Below, one piece after another: positions 25,731-33,904 of a stretch of 64,000 nt of DNA. The DNA is from Streptomyces dysideae (GTDB lineage: Bacteria; Actinomycetota; Actinomycetes; Streptomycetales; Streptomycetaceae). Below the pieces are notes generated by a model. It was not told the DNA's origin, ran no database searches, and saw only the letters and a program-made list of their open reading frames with translations. Each line of letters begins with the position of its first letter. Position 1 is the stretch's first letter. Both the position numbers and the translations under genes were made by a program. Where the stretch lies: the NCBI RefSeq assembly GCF_001514305.1, contig NZ_KQ949076.1, forward strand, positions 540,140 to 604,139. The letters are read 5' to 3'.

Positions 25731-27656
25731 TCACCTCGCCGCTGTCCCCACCCCCATGACCCGCCCGTACTGCTCCCGCACCTCCCGGTACCGCAGCAGC
25801 TCCGCCGCCACCGGATCCAGCACCCGGGCCCGCCCGCACCCGGCGGCCGCCTCCCGCAGCCGCCGCTCGGCCTCCGTGCCGTATCTCCGTGCGGGGCCGC
25901 GTGCCGCGACCCGGCAGCTCCACTCGACGAGCGGGCCGCCGATGATGCCGGCCACCATCAGCAGCACCGGCACGCCGAGGTTCGGCGCCATGACGCCGAC
26001 GATCTGGCCCAGCAGCCAGAGCCCGCCCACGACCTGGAGGATTGTCATGGACGCCTGCACCAGCACCGCCGCCGGCCACCAGCCCGGCCGCGGCGGCCGG
26101 CCCGGTGGCAGTCCCGCGCGCGCGGCCAGCTCGTCCAGTGCCTCGGGCAGGCCCTGTGAGCCGCGTACGGCGGCCTCGCGCACCGCCTGCGCCCACGGTC
26201 CGGGCAGTCCGGCCGAGGCCCGGTCGGCGACCGTGCGCACCGCCTGTTCCACGCGCTGGCGTGCCGTGGCCTCCTCGTCGGGCTGTGCGCGCAACGGGAA
26301 TCGTCCCGTGGCGGGTTCGCGGCGGTCCTCGTACCACCGCCACAGCCGTAGCCAGGGCGTACCGCACGCGCGGTTGGCGTTGCGCAGCCAGGACCGTTCG
26401 GCGGCCTCGCCCGCGGCCGTGGCACCGACCGCGTCCGCGAGGCGGGCGGCGAACTCGTCCCGCGCCTCCTCGCTGAGCCCGGTGCGACGGCCCGTGGCAT
26501 AGACGGGCCGCAGCCGCCACCCGGCGGCGTCCACATCGGCCGAAATTCGACGTGCGGGGGCCCCGCGTTCCGCCACGAACTGGCCGAGGGACTCCCGCAG
26601 TTCGCCTACGCCGTCCCCGGTGAGCGCGGACAGCGCGAGTACGGTCGCGCCCGGTTCGCCGTACTCGCCGAGCGCGATCCCGTCCTCGTCCAGCAGTCGC
26701 CGCAGGTCGTCGAGTACCTGGTCGGTGGCCTCGCCGGGCAGCCGGTCGATCTGGTTGAGGACGACGAACATGACCTCGGAGTGCCCCGCCATGGGCCGCA
26801 GATAGCGCTCGTGCAGGATCGCGTCGGCGTACTTCTCGGGATCGACGACCCAGATGACGGCGTCGACGAGCGCCAGGACGCGGTCGACCTGCTCGCGGTG
26901 CTGTACGGCGGCCGAGTCGTGGTCGGGCAGGTCGACCAGGACGAGGCCGCGCAGCTGGCCGTCGGCGTCCGCCTGCTGCGAGGGGCGCCGCCGCAGCCGT
27001 GGCGGGATGCCGAGGCGGTCGATGAGGCTGGCCGCGCCGTCGCTCCAGCTGCACGCGATGGGCGCGGCGGTGGTGGGCCGCCGTACGCCGGTCTCCGAAA
27101 TGGTCACTCCGGCGAGCGAGTTGAACAGCTGCGACTTGCCGCTGCCGGTGGCGCCCGCGATGGCGACCACGGTGTGCTGCCCGGAGAGCTTGCGCCGCGC
27201 GACCGCCTCGTCGAGCACGCGCCCGGCCTCGGAGAGCGTGCGGCTGTCCAGCCGGGTGCGTGACAGCCCGACCAGTTCACGCAGCGCGTCCAGGCGCGAC
27301 CGCAGCGCCCCTTCGTACGCGAGCGGTCCCGCGGTCTGCGGGTCGGAGGCGCGGGTCTCCACGACGGCGGCCTGCTCGGCGGAGGCAGCGGCAACAGCGC
27401 CGGCGGTGGCAGTGGCAGTAGCAGTGGCGGTGGCGGTGGTTTCGTTCACCCGCCTTGCGATCAGCCCGTCGTCCCAGGCGGTCGCGGAGTCCGTACGGTC
27501 CGTAGAGGGGGAGGTGTCGTCGTCCTGCTCCCCCGTCTCGTCCTCGGCGGTCGCGGCGGCCGCCGGCTCGCTCTCGGAGGGCTGCTCGTCCCCGGTGGGC
27601 GGGTCCTCCGGGTGATCGGCGTGTTCCGCGTGGTCTTGGTCAGTGACGGCAGTCAC
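25731..27656 (-). CDS. dynB: Dynamin-like GTPase DynB (YfjP-type, membrane-associated)
   Basis: The 641-aa product has an acidic disordered N-terminus (about 1-110), then a GTPase domain with P-loop AGATGSGKSQLFNSL, a DLPDHDS G3 region and LNQID (G4-like). Helical regions follow, with hydrophobic helices around residues 522-575 (QVVGGLWLLGQIVGVMAP, VPVLLMVAGIIGG). In Streptomyces, DynA and DynB are encoded together, localise to sporulation septa and stabilise FtsZ rings; the membrane-spanning partner is DynB. The GTG at 27656 starts 3 nt after the dynA stop. Assignment rests on domain build, pairing and the ssbB neighbour. Confidence 0.82.
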   Translation of the reverse strand: MTAVTDQDHAEHADHPEDPPTGDEQPSESEPAAAATAEDETGEQDDDTSPSTDRTDSATAWDDGLIARRVNETTATATATATATAGAVAAASAEQAAVVETRASDPQTAGPLAYEGALRSRLDALRELVGLSRTRLDSRTLSEAGRVLDEAVARRKLSGQHTVVAIAGATGSGKSQLFNSLAGVTISETGVRRPTTAAPIACSWSDGAASLIDRLGIPPRLRRRPSQQADADGQLRGLVLVDLPDHDSAAVQHREQVDRVLALVDAVIWVVDPEKYADAILHERYLRPMAGHSEVMFVVLNQIDRLPGEATDQVLDDLRRLLDEDGIALGEYGEPGATVLALSALTGDGVGELRESLGQFVAERGAPARRISADVDAAGWRLRPVYATGRRTGLSEEARDEFAARLADAVGATAAGEAAERSWLRNANRACGTPWLRLWRWYEDRREPATGRFPLRAQPDEEATARQRVEQAVRTVADRASAGLPGPWAQAVREAAVRGSQGLPEALDELAARAGLPPGRPPRPGWWPAAVLVQASMTILQVVGGLWLLGQIVGVMAPNLGVPVLLMVAGIIGGPLVEWSCRVAARGPARRYGTEAERRLREAAAGCGRARVLDPVAAELLRYREVREQYGRVMGVGTAAR

Positions 27657-27659
27657 CGG

Positions 27660-29267
27660 TCACCTCTCCTTCTGCAGTACGGACAGCGCGGCGATGAGTT
27701 CGGCCTGGGGTTCCGGATGGACCTCGAGCGCGTCGAGAGGGGCGAGGCGGCGTTCGCGTTCGGTGCGGAGGATCCGGTCCAGGTGTTCGGTGAGCAGGCG
27801 CCCGCCCCGATCGCGCAGCCGCAGCGCCCCGTGGGCGCCGATGCGCTCGGCGAGCCCCTCTCCGGCGAACCGCGCCCGGCGGCCGCCCAGCAGCACCGTG
27901 GCGACGAGGGCGGCGACCGCCTCGGGATCGGGTGCGATGCTGCGGTCGAGGCCGCGCACCTCGTCCTCGGCGTACTCCTCGAGCTCCCGCCGCCACCGCC
28001 GTACGGCCATCCCGATGCGGTGTTCGGCGCTCTCCAGGGACGGGTCACGGCCGGTCAGTTCCGGGGCGGCTGCGGCCGGTTCGCGCCGCCAGGTGTCGTC
28101 GACACGTTCGTCCGCGGCGGTGACGGAGCACAGCAGGAGGGCGCTCAGGCTCTCCACCAGCGAGTCGAGGAGCTCGCTCGCGGAGCAGTCGAGCGGGAAG
28201 GCACGCCACCGCTTCAGCGCGTCCCCGGCGAGTACGGCCCCACCCTGCAACCGCCCCCGCAGGCGCGCGTGCTCGCTGTCGTACGCCGTGTCGACGGCGG
28301 CGGTGAGCCGCAGCGCGGCCGCGTACTGGGCGGCGGCGGCACTGGCCAGCTCGGGCATGCGGGCCTTGAGGGAGTCGAGCACCCCGTATGCCGTACGGGC
28401 CATGACGTGCTGCCGTGCCGCCTCATCCTGCGCCTGGTGGACGAGCCAGGTACGCAGCGGCGCCACGGCGGTGGCCGGCAGCAGCCCGCCGCCCCAGGCG
28501 GACTCGGGCAGTTCCGGCACGGTGAAGCGGGGTACGTCGCCGAGCCCGGCCTTGGTGAGCAGGGCGCCGTACTGCCGGGACACCTCGGACACGACCTGGT
28601 GCGGGACCCGGTCGAGGACGGTCACCAGGGTGGCGTCGTACTCCTTGGCGGTGCGCAGCAGATGCCAGGGCACGGCGTCGGCGTAGCGGGCGGCGGTGGT
28701 GACCATGATCCAGATGTCGGCGGCGCTGATGAGTGCGGCGGCGAGGACGCGGTTGTCGGCGACGAGGGAGTCGATGTCGGGCGCGTCGAGGAGGGCGATG
28801 CCGGGCGGCAGGCTCTCGGTGGTCTCGATGCGCAGCACGCGCGCGGGGTCCTCGCCGGGCATCAGCAGTTCGTCCGCCGGCTTGTGATGCGGCACCCACA
28901 CGCGCGTGAGGTCGGGCAGCACCCGCATCCCGCTGAACCAGTGATGGTCCTCCGGGTGGCAGACCAGCACGGGGGTCCGGGTCGTCGGCCGCAGTACGCC
29001 CGCCTCGCTGACCCGGCGTCCGACGAGGGAGTTGACGAGCGTCGACTTGCCGGCCCCGGTGGATCCCCCCACCACGGCCAGCAAGGGCGCTTCGGGGTCC
29101 CTCAGCCGGGGCACCAAGTAGTCGTCGAGCTGGGCGAGCAGTTCGTCGCGGTTGGCACGCGCGCGTGGCGCCCCCGCCAGGGGCAGCGGGAAGCGTGCGG
29201 CGGCGACACGGTCGCGCAGGGCGGAGAGTGCGTCGAGCAGCTGAGGCCGTACGTCCAAGGTCACCAC
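27660..29267 (-). CDS. dynA: Dynamin-like GTPase DynA
   Basis: The product is about 535 aa, with an N-terminal GTPase domain (P-loop [28 protein letters not shown] for G3; TVLDRVP in the G4 position) followed by a long helical region. No clear membrane segment is seen. It is the first gene of the two-gene dynA-dynB operon. The start is uncertain: GTG at 29267 (or 29264) gives the expected [14 protein letters not shown]-terminus, but no strong ribosome site is visible, and an in-frame ATG at 29306 would add 13 residues. Confidence 0.82.
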   Translation of the reverse strand: MVTLDVRPQLLDALSALRDRVAAARFPLPLAGAPRARANRDELLAQLDDYLVPRLRDPEAPLLAVVGGSTGAGKSTLVNSLVGRRVSEAGVLRPTTRTPVLVCHPEDHHWFSGMRVLPDLTRVWVPHHKPADELLMPGEDPARVLRIETTESLPPGIALLDAPDIDSLVADNRVLAAALISAADIWIMVTTAARYADAVPWHLLRTAKEYDATLVTVLDRVPHQVVSEVSRQYGALLTKAGLGDVPRFTVPELPESAWGGGLLPATAVAPLRTWLVHQAQDEAARQHVMARTAYGVLDSLKARMPELASAAAAQYAAALRLTAAVDTAYDSEHARLRGRLQGGAVLAGDALKRWRAFPLDCSASELLDSLVESLSALLLCSVTAADERVDDTWRREPAAAAPELTGRDPSLESAEHRIGMAVRRWRRELEEYAEDEVRGLDRSIAPDPEAVAALVATVLLGGRRARFAGEGLAERIGAHGALRLRDRGGRLLTEHLDRILRTERERRLAPLDALEVHPEPQAELIAALSVLQKER

Positions 29268-29588
29268 ATGGGAAGAATGCCCAATTTTAGGGGAATTCTG
29301 AAGCATATGAGCATGTCTGCGCGCCGACGGGACACAAGGGGCGGAAGGGGTGACTGGGACATGGTCGTAGTCCAGGCATAACGAGTGCACAACACCCGGG
29401 GCGCGAGACGCCAAAAGCGGTGCACGATTCGTACCTGCCTGCGATTATCAGGACCGCTTCACCGAACCTCCACATCGAGCCACGGAGGCGAAGCAACAGG
29501 GACAAGGACGCGGGAGCCCTATCCTTGTCCCCGGCAACGTCACGGATCAGCCCACACCCGGGCACCACGACAGAGGCCACCACACCCG
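29268..29588. other. Promoter region of dynA, no gene
   Basis: This 320-bp stretch between dynA (minus) and the tRNA gene (plus) carries no supported gene. It is more AT-rich near 29281-29310 and presumably contains the divergent promoters. Confidence 0.5.
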
Positions 29589-29664
29589 GCCCCCGTAGCT
29601 CAGTGGATAGAGCAGGCGCCTTCTAAGCGCTTGGCCGCAGGTTCGAGTCCTGCCGGGGGCGCCA
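29589..29664 (+). tRNA. tRNA-Arg (anticodon TCT)
   Basis: A full cloverleaf can be drawn. The acceptor stem is GCCCCCG / CGGGGGC, the D arm is GCTC...GAGC, and the anticodon stem GGCGC/GCGCT carries loop CTTCTAA (anticodon TCT, reading AGA). The T arm is GCAGG TTCGAGT CCTGC, followed by discriminator G and an encoded CCA. The 3' end faces the integrase gene 250 bp away, so it is the probable attachment site of the island. A short hairpin plus TTTT near 29694-29713 may terminate it. Confidence 0.95.
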
Positions 29665-29866
29665 CCGACCGTCGGTCTAGCTGGCAACATTACCGCAGGT
29701 CAGACTGCGTTTTCCTGGTCTTCCACGTTAATCGGATTCTTCGCCTCCGTCGGAGGCCGAGTCCGGCTGGCACCGGTCAAAACCGGGCTTCTACGGGTGT
29801 CCGTCCCACATACGTCCCACAAAATCTGGGGTCGCGAGACCGTGCTCCGAGCCCCTCCGAGCACAC

Positions 29867-29913
29867 AAGAGCGGCCTCGGAGCCCATCTTCGTGGGGCTC
29901 CGAGGCCGCTCTT
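29867..29913. terminator. Strong terminator at the integrase stop codon
   Basis: A perfect 19-bp stem (29867-29885 with 29895-29913) and a 9-nt loop overlap the integrase stop codon. It insulates the island from the tRNA side in both directions. Confidence 0.9.
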
Positions 29914-31307
29914 CACGCCGCTACCTCCGGGAGGGCTTGGACGTCTTCTATCCGTTTCAGGTAGTCATCCAACTGGCCGACGATGCAGCGTGCATAGATG
30001 GCCAGCAGCACCGGCACGCTGTTTCCGGCCCACTCGGCGACCTGGGCGGGCGGGATGCCGTTGTTGAGCCAGGTCGTCAGGCAGGTGTGACGCAGGTCGT
30101 ACACGCGCTTGCCGGTCGGTGACTTGAACTCGTGCTCGTTCAAGATCTCCTCGCGTGCCTTCGCCCAGACACGCCGGAAGACCGAGCCCGCCAGCATGCC
30201 GCCCTTCTCCCCTGGGAAGAGGAGGTCGGCGGGCTTGAGGCCGTACTCCTTGATGATCTCGCGGAGGAGTACGACCAGGGAGGGGTGGATGGGGACGACG
30301 CGCGTGTCGCCTTCGCCTCGCCCCTTAAGGTCCCGTTCCTCGTGGACGTCGCCGGTATCGGTCCACTGGCTGCCGACTTCGGGCTGGGCTTCATGGACGA
30401 GGAACTCGCCCCAGCCCGTCTCCGGCAAGGTGGCGTCACCCACACGGAGGGCGACAGCCTCCTCGGGACGAAGACCCGCGTAGTAGAGGGTGGCGAAGAA
30501 GGCCCGGTAGAGGCGTCCGCGACGCGGACGCCTGCCTATCCAGTCCAGCATCTTGGCAACCAGGTCGCGGTTCAGCAGGCATCGCTTGTCGATGGCCTGC
30601 GCCACCCTCGGTGCCGTGCGCTCCCCCTTGCCCTTCGGGAGAGGGTTGGCCTTCAGGTAGTTGTGCCTGATCGCGTAGCCCATGACCAGGTTCATGATCC
30701 GGTCGTTGCGCGTAACGGAGCTTGCGGCCGCCGCGGTCCCGTCCAGGAGGGTGCCGAGAGCCGTGACGACCTTGTCGACCGTCTCGGTCTTCTCCCAGGC
30801 ACTCATCGGGAGAGCGTTGCGCTTGACCCAGTCGAGGATCGTCTGTACTTCGGTCGGCACCGGGTTCTCGGGGTCGGTGCGCCGATTGACGTTGAACGCG
30901 TACTCCCGCAGCGCTCTGCGGACCATCACGGGCTCGAAGTGCTTCGGCGGATGCGTGCGCAGCAGGGCGATGGTCGCGGGCGTGAGCGCCTTGGCCATGT
31001 TCTTCCGGGTGTTCCCGGAAGCACGGGGCCATTTCCAGTCGACGTACTCGACAGCGAAGTCATACCAATTGACCTCGGCGGCCTTGGACGTCCAGGAGAT
31101 GGGCCGACCCGTTTCGATGTCGAACGGCTCACGCTTTCTGTGCGCGGACATCAGCTTCGAGCGCTCGTCGTCGGCTACCGCGCTCTTCTTGTACGTCTTG
31201 CTGTGCTTCTTGTGGGCGACCTTCCAGCGGACGGTGTAGGTGTTGCCCTTGGCCCGCTTGTTCGTCTCTATCGGGTAGAAACGAACGTCCAACGAGCTGG
31301 TGTCCAT
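29913..31307 (-). CDS. Tyrosine recombinase/phage-type integrase
   Basis: The 464-aa product is a tyrosine integrase with an N-terminal arm/SAM-like binding domain (about 1-230) and a catalytic domain. Catalytic candidates are Arg280 (YYAGLRPEEAVALR), Arg406-His407 (YDLRHTCLTTWL) and Tyr438 (AIYARC). The position of the usual second Arg of HxxR reads Leu, and the later GH motif reads GN, deviations found in some actinobacterial integrases. The ATG at 31307 shares a base with the excisionase stop and is preferred over the upstream start at 31325. Its location beside tRNA-Arg indicates it inserted the island. Confidence 0.9.
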   Translation of the reverse strand: MDTSSLDVRFYPIETNKRAKGNTYTVRWKVAHKKHSKTYKKSAVADDERSKLMSAHRKREPFDIETGRPISWTSKAAEVNWYDFAVEYVDWKWPRASGNTRKNMAKALTPATIALLRTHPPKHFEPVMVRRALREYAFNVNRRTDPENPVPTEVQTILDWVKRNALPMSAWEKTETVDKVVTALGTLLDGTAAAASSVTRNDRIMNLVMGYAIRHNYLKANPLPKGKGERTAPRVAQAIDKRCLLNRDLVAKMLDWIGRRPRRGRLYRAFFATLYYAGLRPEEAVALRVGDATLPETGWGEFLVHEAQPEVGSQWTDTGDVHEERDLKGRGEGDTRVVPIHPSLVVLLREIIKEYGLKPADLLFPGEKGGMLAGSVFRRVWAKAREEILNEHEFKSPTGKRVYDLRHTCLTTWLNNGIPPAQVAEWAGNSVPVLLAIYARCIVGQLDDYLKRIEDVQALPEVAA

Positions 31308-31504
31308 CAAGAAGGGTCCTCGCAATCCATAAGCCAGTTCTCGAAATCGCTGCGCCGTATCCGAAGGGAGCCGTTGGGCAGTCGAATGCAGCGCGGGCCG
31401 CGCCCCTTCTGGCGCCAGTCGTAGAAGGTCGATCGGGCGATCTGCAGCTCATCGCAGACCTCGTCGACCGTCAGCTTCTGCCCAGGTCGAACCGCTACCG
31501 CCAT
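31307..31504 (-). CDS. Helix-turn-helix excisionase-like protein
   Basis: The 65-aa product is a MerR/HTH_17-type DNA-binding protein (LTVDEVCDELQIARSTFYDW, then GRGPRCIRLPNGSLRI), the usual excisionase or directionality factor of actinomycete integrative elements. It is coupled to the integrase by a TGATG overlap. The start at 31504 gives a standard length. Confidence 0.85.
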   Translation of the reverse strand: MAVAVRPGQKLTVDEVCDELQIARSTFYDWRQKGRGPRCIRLPNGSLRIRRSDFENWLMDCEDPS

Positions 31505-31849
31505 GACGCCGCCTCGCGGTCCCAGATGGACAAGGAGTCGGCGTATGAGGAGGATGGACCTGCCAGCCCGGGACGAAAAAGGGCAGGGGGTATCGCGGAT
31601 CGGCACATGAGATGGGTGTTCCTTGCGAAAGAGCGCGCGGGGCGACGGAGCGGGACTAACAGCGCTGAGAGCCCGTGCCGGCCCGGCAAGGACATCGCTT
31701 CTCTTCAGCGAACAGGCGCTGCGGATTACAGGGCAGCAGCAGGCAGGAGCCGCTCATTACCTCCTTGCATCCTTGCGGCGCTGTCTACTGCGTCCGCAAC
31801 GGCTCCACCGCCAAGCACAGCCGAGTGCGAACACCATTAATGCTCTGCA

Positions 31850-31878
31850 CGATCCCCGGTTTCGGTAACCGGGGATCG
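31850..31878. terminator. Hairpin terminator
   Basis: A perfect 12-bp stem (cgatccccggtt / aaccggggatcg) with a 5-nt loop lies 60 bp after the winged-helix gene. The 345 bp between it and the excisionase start hold no supported gene. Confidence 0.8.
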
Positions 31879-31937
31879 TCTGCTATGTATCGCGCTGCGC
31901 CACGGGGTTCCGTGCGTTGGCCCCGGGTTTGCCTCGG

Positions 31938-32306
31938 TCAGGAAGCCAGCCGGTACGACCGGAGAGCGGGGGTCTCGCCGCCCATGACGAGCGCCAGGAG
32001 CCCGTCGTCGGTGAGTCGGTCGAGGTTGCGGGCCACGACGCGTTCGGATGCACCATCGGCTCGGGCAACGTGCCGGGTTGCGGCTCCGGGGTGCGTCGCG
32101 ATGTGTGCGAGGACCGCTCGGTCACGGCGGTAGCCGCGTTGCACCAGGTCCTCGCCGAACAGCCCGGCCGCACAGACGCAGAGGCACAGTGCGGTGGAGA
32201 GGGCGGCGTAGTCCTCTCGCTCCCGCGCCGTCCACTCGTTCAGGGCGCCAAGCGCCAAGAGGATCGGGGAAGTGAAACGGACGGATCGGAGAGCGGCATT
32301 CGACAG
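31938..32306 (-). CDS. Small winged-helix DNA-binding protein
   Basis: The product is about 122 aa. The C-terminal half looks like a winged helix (VLAHIATHPGAATRHVARA, then ERVVARNLDRLTDDGLLALV), so a regulator of island genes is likely. No ATG or GTG start exists at the 5' end. A CTG at 32306 has an ideal AAGGAG six bases upstream and gives the N-terminus SNAALRSVRFTSPILLALGAL. A TTG at 32258 lacks a ribosome site. I therefore place the start at CTG, unless the original ATG or GTG has mutated. Family otherwise unrecognised. Confidence 0.55.
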   Translation of the reverse strand: MSNAALRSVRFTSPILLALGALNEWTAREREDYAALSTALCLCVCAAGLFGEDLVQRGYRRDRAVLAHIATHPGAATRHVARADGASERVVARNLDRLTDDGLLALVMGGETPALRSYRLAS

Positions 32307-32845
32307 GTGGCGCTCCTTGGGTTTGGGCCTCGGCGACGAGACCTAGCAGCAGGGGGTACGGGCCGCCGGCCCGTCTGCTGGCCGGCCGCGAAGCCCGCAT
32401 TCCCTCATTGAGCTGGTGTTATCAGGGACGTTGTACGTTGACATGGTCCTGGAAGAGGTTCCAGTCCCTTCGGGCTCTTTCTCGTCTGCTGTGAGCGATG
32501 CCGGACCAAGAGGGAGGCCAACCAACCGGAGAACGACAGAAACGCTCTCGCCGGCCTGGCCCCACCTGCACGGCCTCGACGCAGACCTTGACGACATCCA
32601 CCTGTCCGGCTAGCGGCTGCCCACTCCGCGGTGCATGGCCGGTACCAGTCCATGCCCGCTGGATCAACTGGAAGTGGCGTGGCTACTTCGGTATCCCGCG
32701 CTGCGTCACTGGCGGGATGCCTGGGGCACATTGAGGACGTGGTGTACCGATCTTGGGCGTCGGTTTGCCGACACGCGAGCCGACAGCGCGGGGGCCGGGG
32801 CCTGCTCAGTTCCGTACACCACTTGCTCGGACGCGACCCCAGAGA
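32307..32845. other. Intergenic region, no supported gene
   Basis: This 539-bp stretch has several short open frames on both strands, none with a good start, ribosome site or recognisable domain. It may hold remnants of earlier island cargo. Confidence 0.5.
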
Positions 32846-33361
32846 TCAGGTTGTCGCCTGCTTCCGCCGGCGAAGTAGCGTCAGAACAGCGACCGCCGCA
32901 AGGGTCATCCACGACTTGCCCAGGATCTGTCCCGGCAGGTACGCGAACGATCCGAAGGCCAACTTGAGGAACAGCAGGCTGTCCGCGAGCAGGCCGATCG
33001 CATTCGAGGCGAGCATCGCGGTCAGGAGGCCACGTCTCCGGAGCGGTTCGTAGATCGCGAAATCCATGCTTTCGGCGACCGCGAAGGCGGCGGCCGAAGC
33101 CACGGCGAGCGCGGGGTCGGCAAGGAGGTACGACAGGACGGTGCCAACGCCTATAGCCGCGAGGACAGCACCGCGGCCGACGGACTCGCGAGCAAGATCC
33201 CGAAGAACCAAGGCGAGGCCGACCATGTAGACACCAGCGGGAGCCGCATAGCCGAAGCCGACTGGGACGACTCCGAAGTGGGTGACGGCCAGATTCGCCG
33301 CGGGGATCGTGGCGACGTAGGCGATGAGGGTCGCGATACCGGCAGGGGCAGGGACGTTCAC
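32846..33361 (-). CDS. VUT/YhhQ-family membrane transporter (predicted 7-deazaguanine transport)
   Basis: The 171-aa product is a small polytopic membrane protein with about five to six helices and the DUF165/VUT pattern: AIYEPLRRRGLLTAMLASN, then GLLADSLLFLKLAFG. The E. coli relative YhhQ imports preQ0/preQ1. The GTG at 33361 (MNVPAPAGIATLIAYVAT) follows AGAAAGA; the longer open frame upstream is not protein-like. Its presence on an island that also makes and uses preQ0 suggests salvage or export of the base. Shorter VUT proteins are also common in actinomycetes generally, so the link is inferred. Confidence 0.75.
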   Translation of the reverse strand: MNVPAPAGIATLIAYVATIPAANLAVTHFGVVPVGFGYAAPAGVYMVGLALVLRDLARESVGRGAVLAAIGVGTVLSYLLADPALAVASAAAFAVAESMDFAIYEPLRRRGLLTAMLASNAIGLLADSLLFLKLAFGSFAYLPGQILGKSWMTLAAVAVLTLLRRRKQATT

Positions 33362-33904
33362 GGTCTTCTTTCTTCTTGGGTAGTGGTGATTGCGCCGATA
33401 CCACGCCGCGGACGGACAGCGAGGCGAGCGCCCAGACAGTACAGCGCAGGCCACTGACACTGGTATCGGGCCCAGGTGGCGAAACTCTGGCCGAGATTGA
33501 GTGCGCTGCCGGAGGCATACGCATAGACGCCCGCCGTGAAGCACACACACCTCGGTCGACGTGAAGGAGGCTGCTCGAGCGAACCCTCGCAGGTCGTACG
33601 GCCGCACCCGTCCCAGCACCAGCCGCCTACCCACCAGCCATCCGGCCCGACGAAAGATTCGGAGCGAGGCTGCGTTTCGGTCGCATTTTGTGGCGCAGTC
33701 CCACCCCCGTGGACCCACCTCGCGTAACCGGTTCGCCCCATTTAGAGAAATATGCGACGACAGCCAGACCTCCCCGACACCACACACTCAGCCCATCCTC
33801 GAATGTATATGCGAATTCGTGCGCTCCTCCGTCAACTGCCTTGTCAGTGGGGGCGCCTAAGCTCGTCTTCATCGTTAAACCAGCAGGTGGGGGCGAGCAG
33901 AAGG
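33362..33904. other. Upstream region of the dpdE operon
   Basis: No convincing gene is present in these 543 bp. The last 180 bp are AT-richer than the surroundings (near 33740-33820) and probably carry the promoter of the long plus-strand dpd operon. Confidence 0.5.

Noticed and set aside
27612..29381. 589-aa plus-strand open frame
   Set aside because: Antisense to dynA, whose GTPase motifs clearly define the coding strand.
32405..32731. Minus-strand frame containing KSPKGLEPLPGP
   Set aside because: Resembles frequently mis-annotated spurious ORFs; no ribosome site or domain.
29665..33904. CRISPR array or phage structural genes in the island
   Set aside because: No regularly spaced repeats and no capsid, portal or terminase-like products were found; only the integration module is phage-like.
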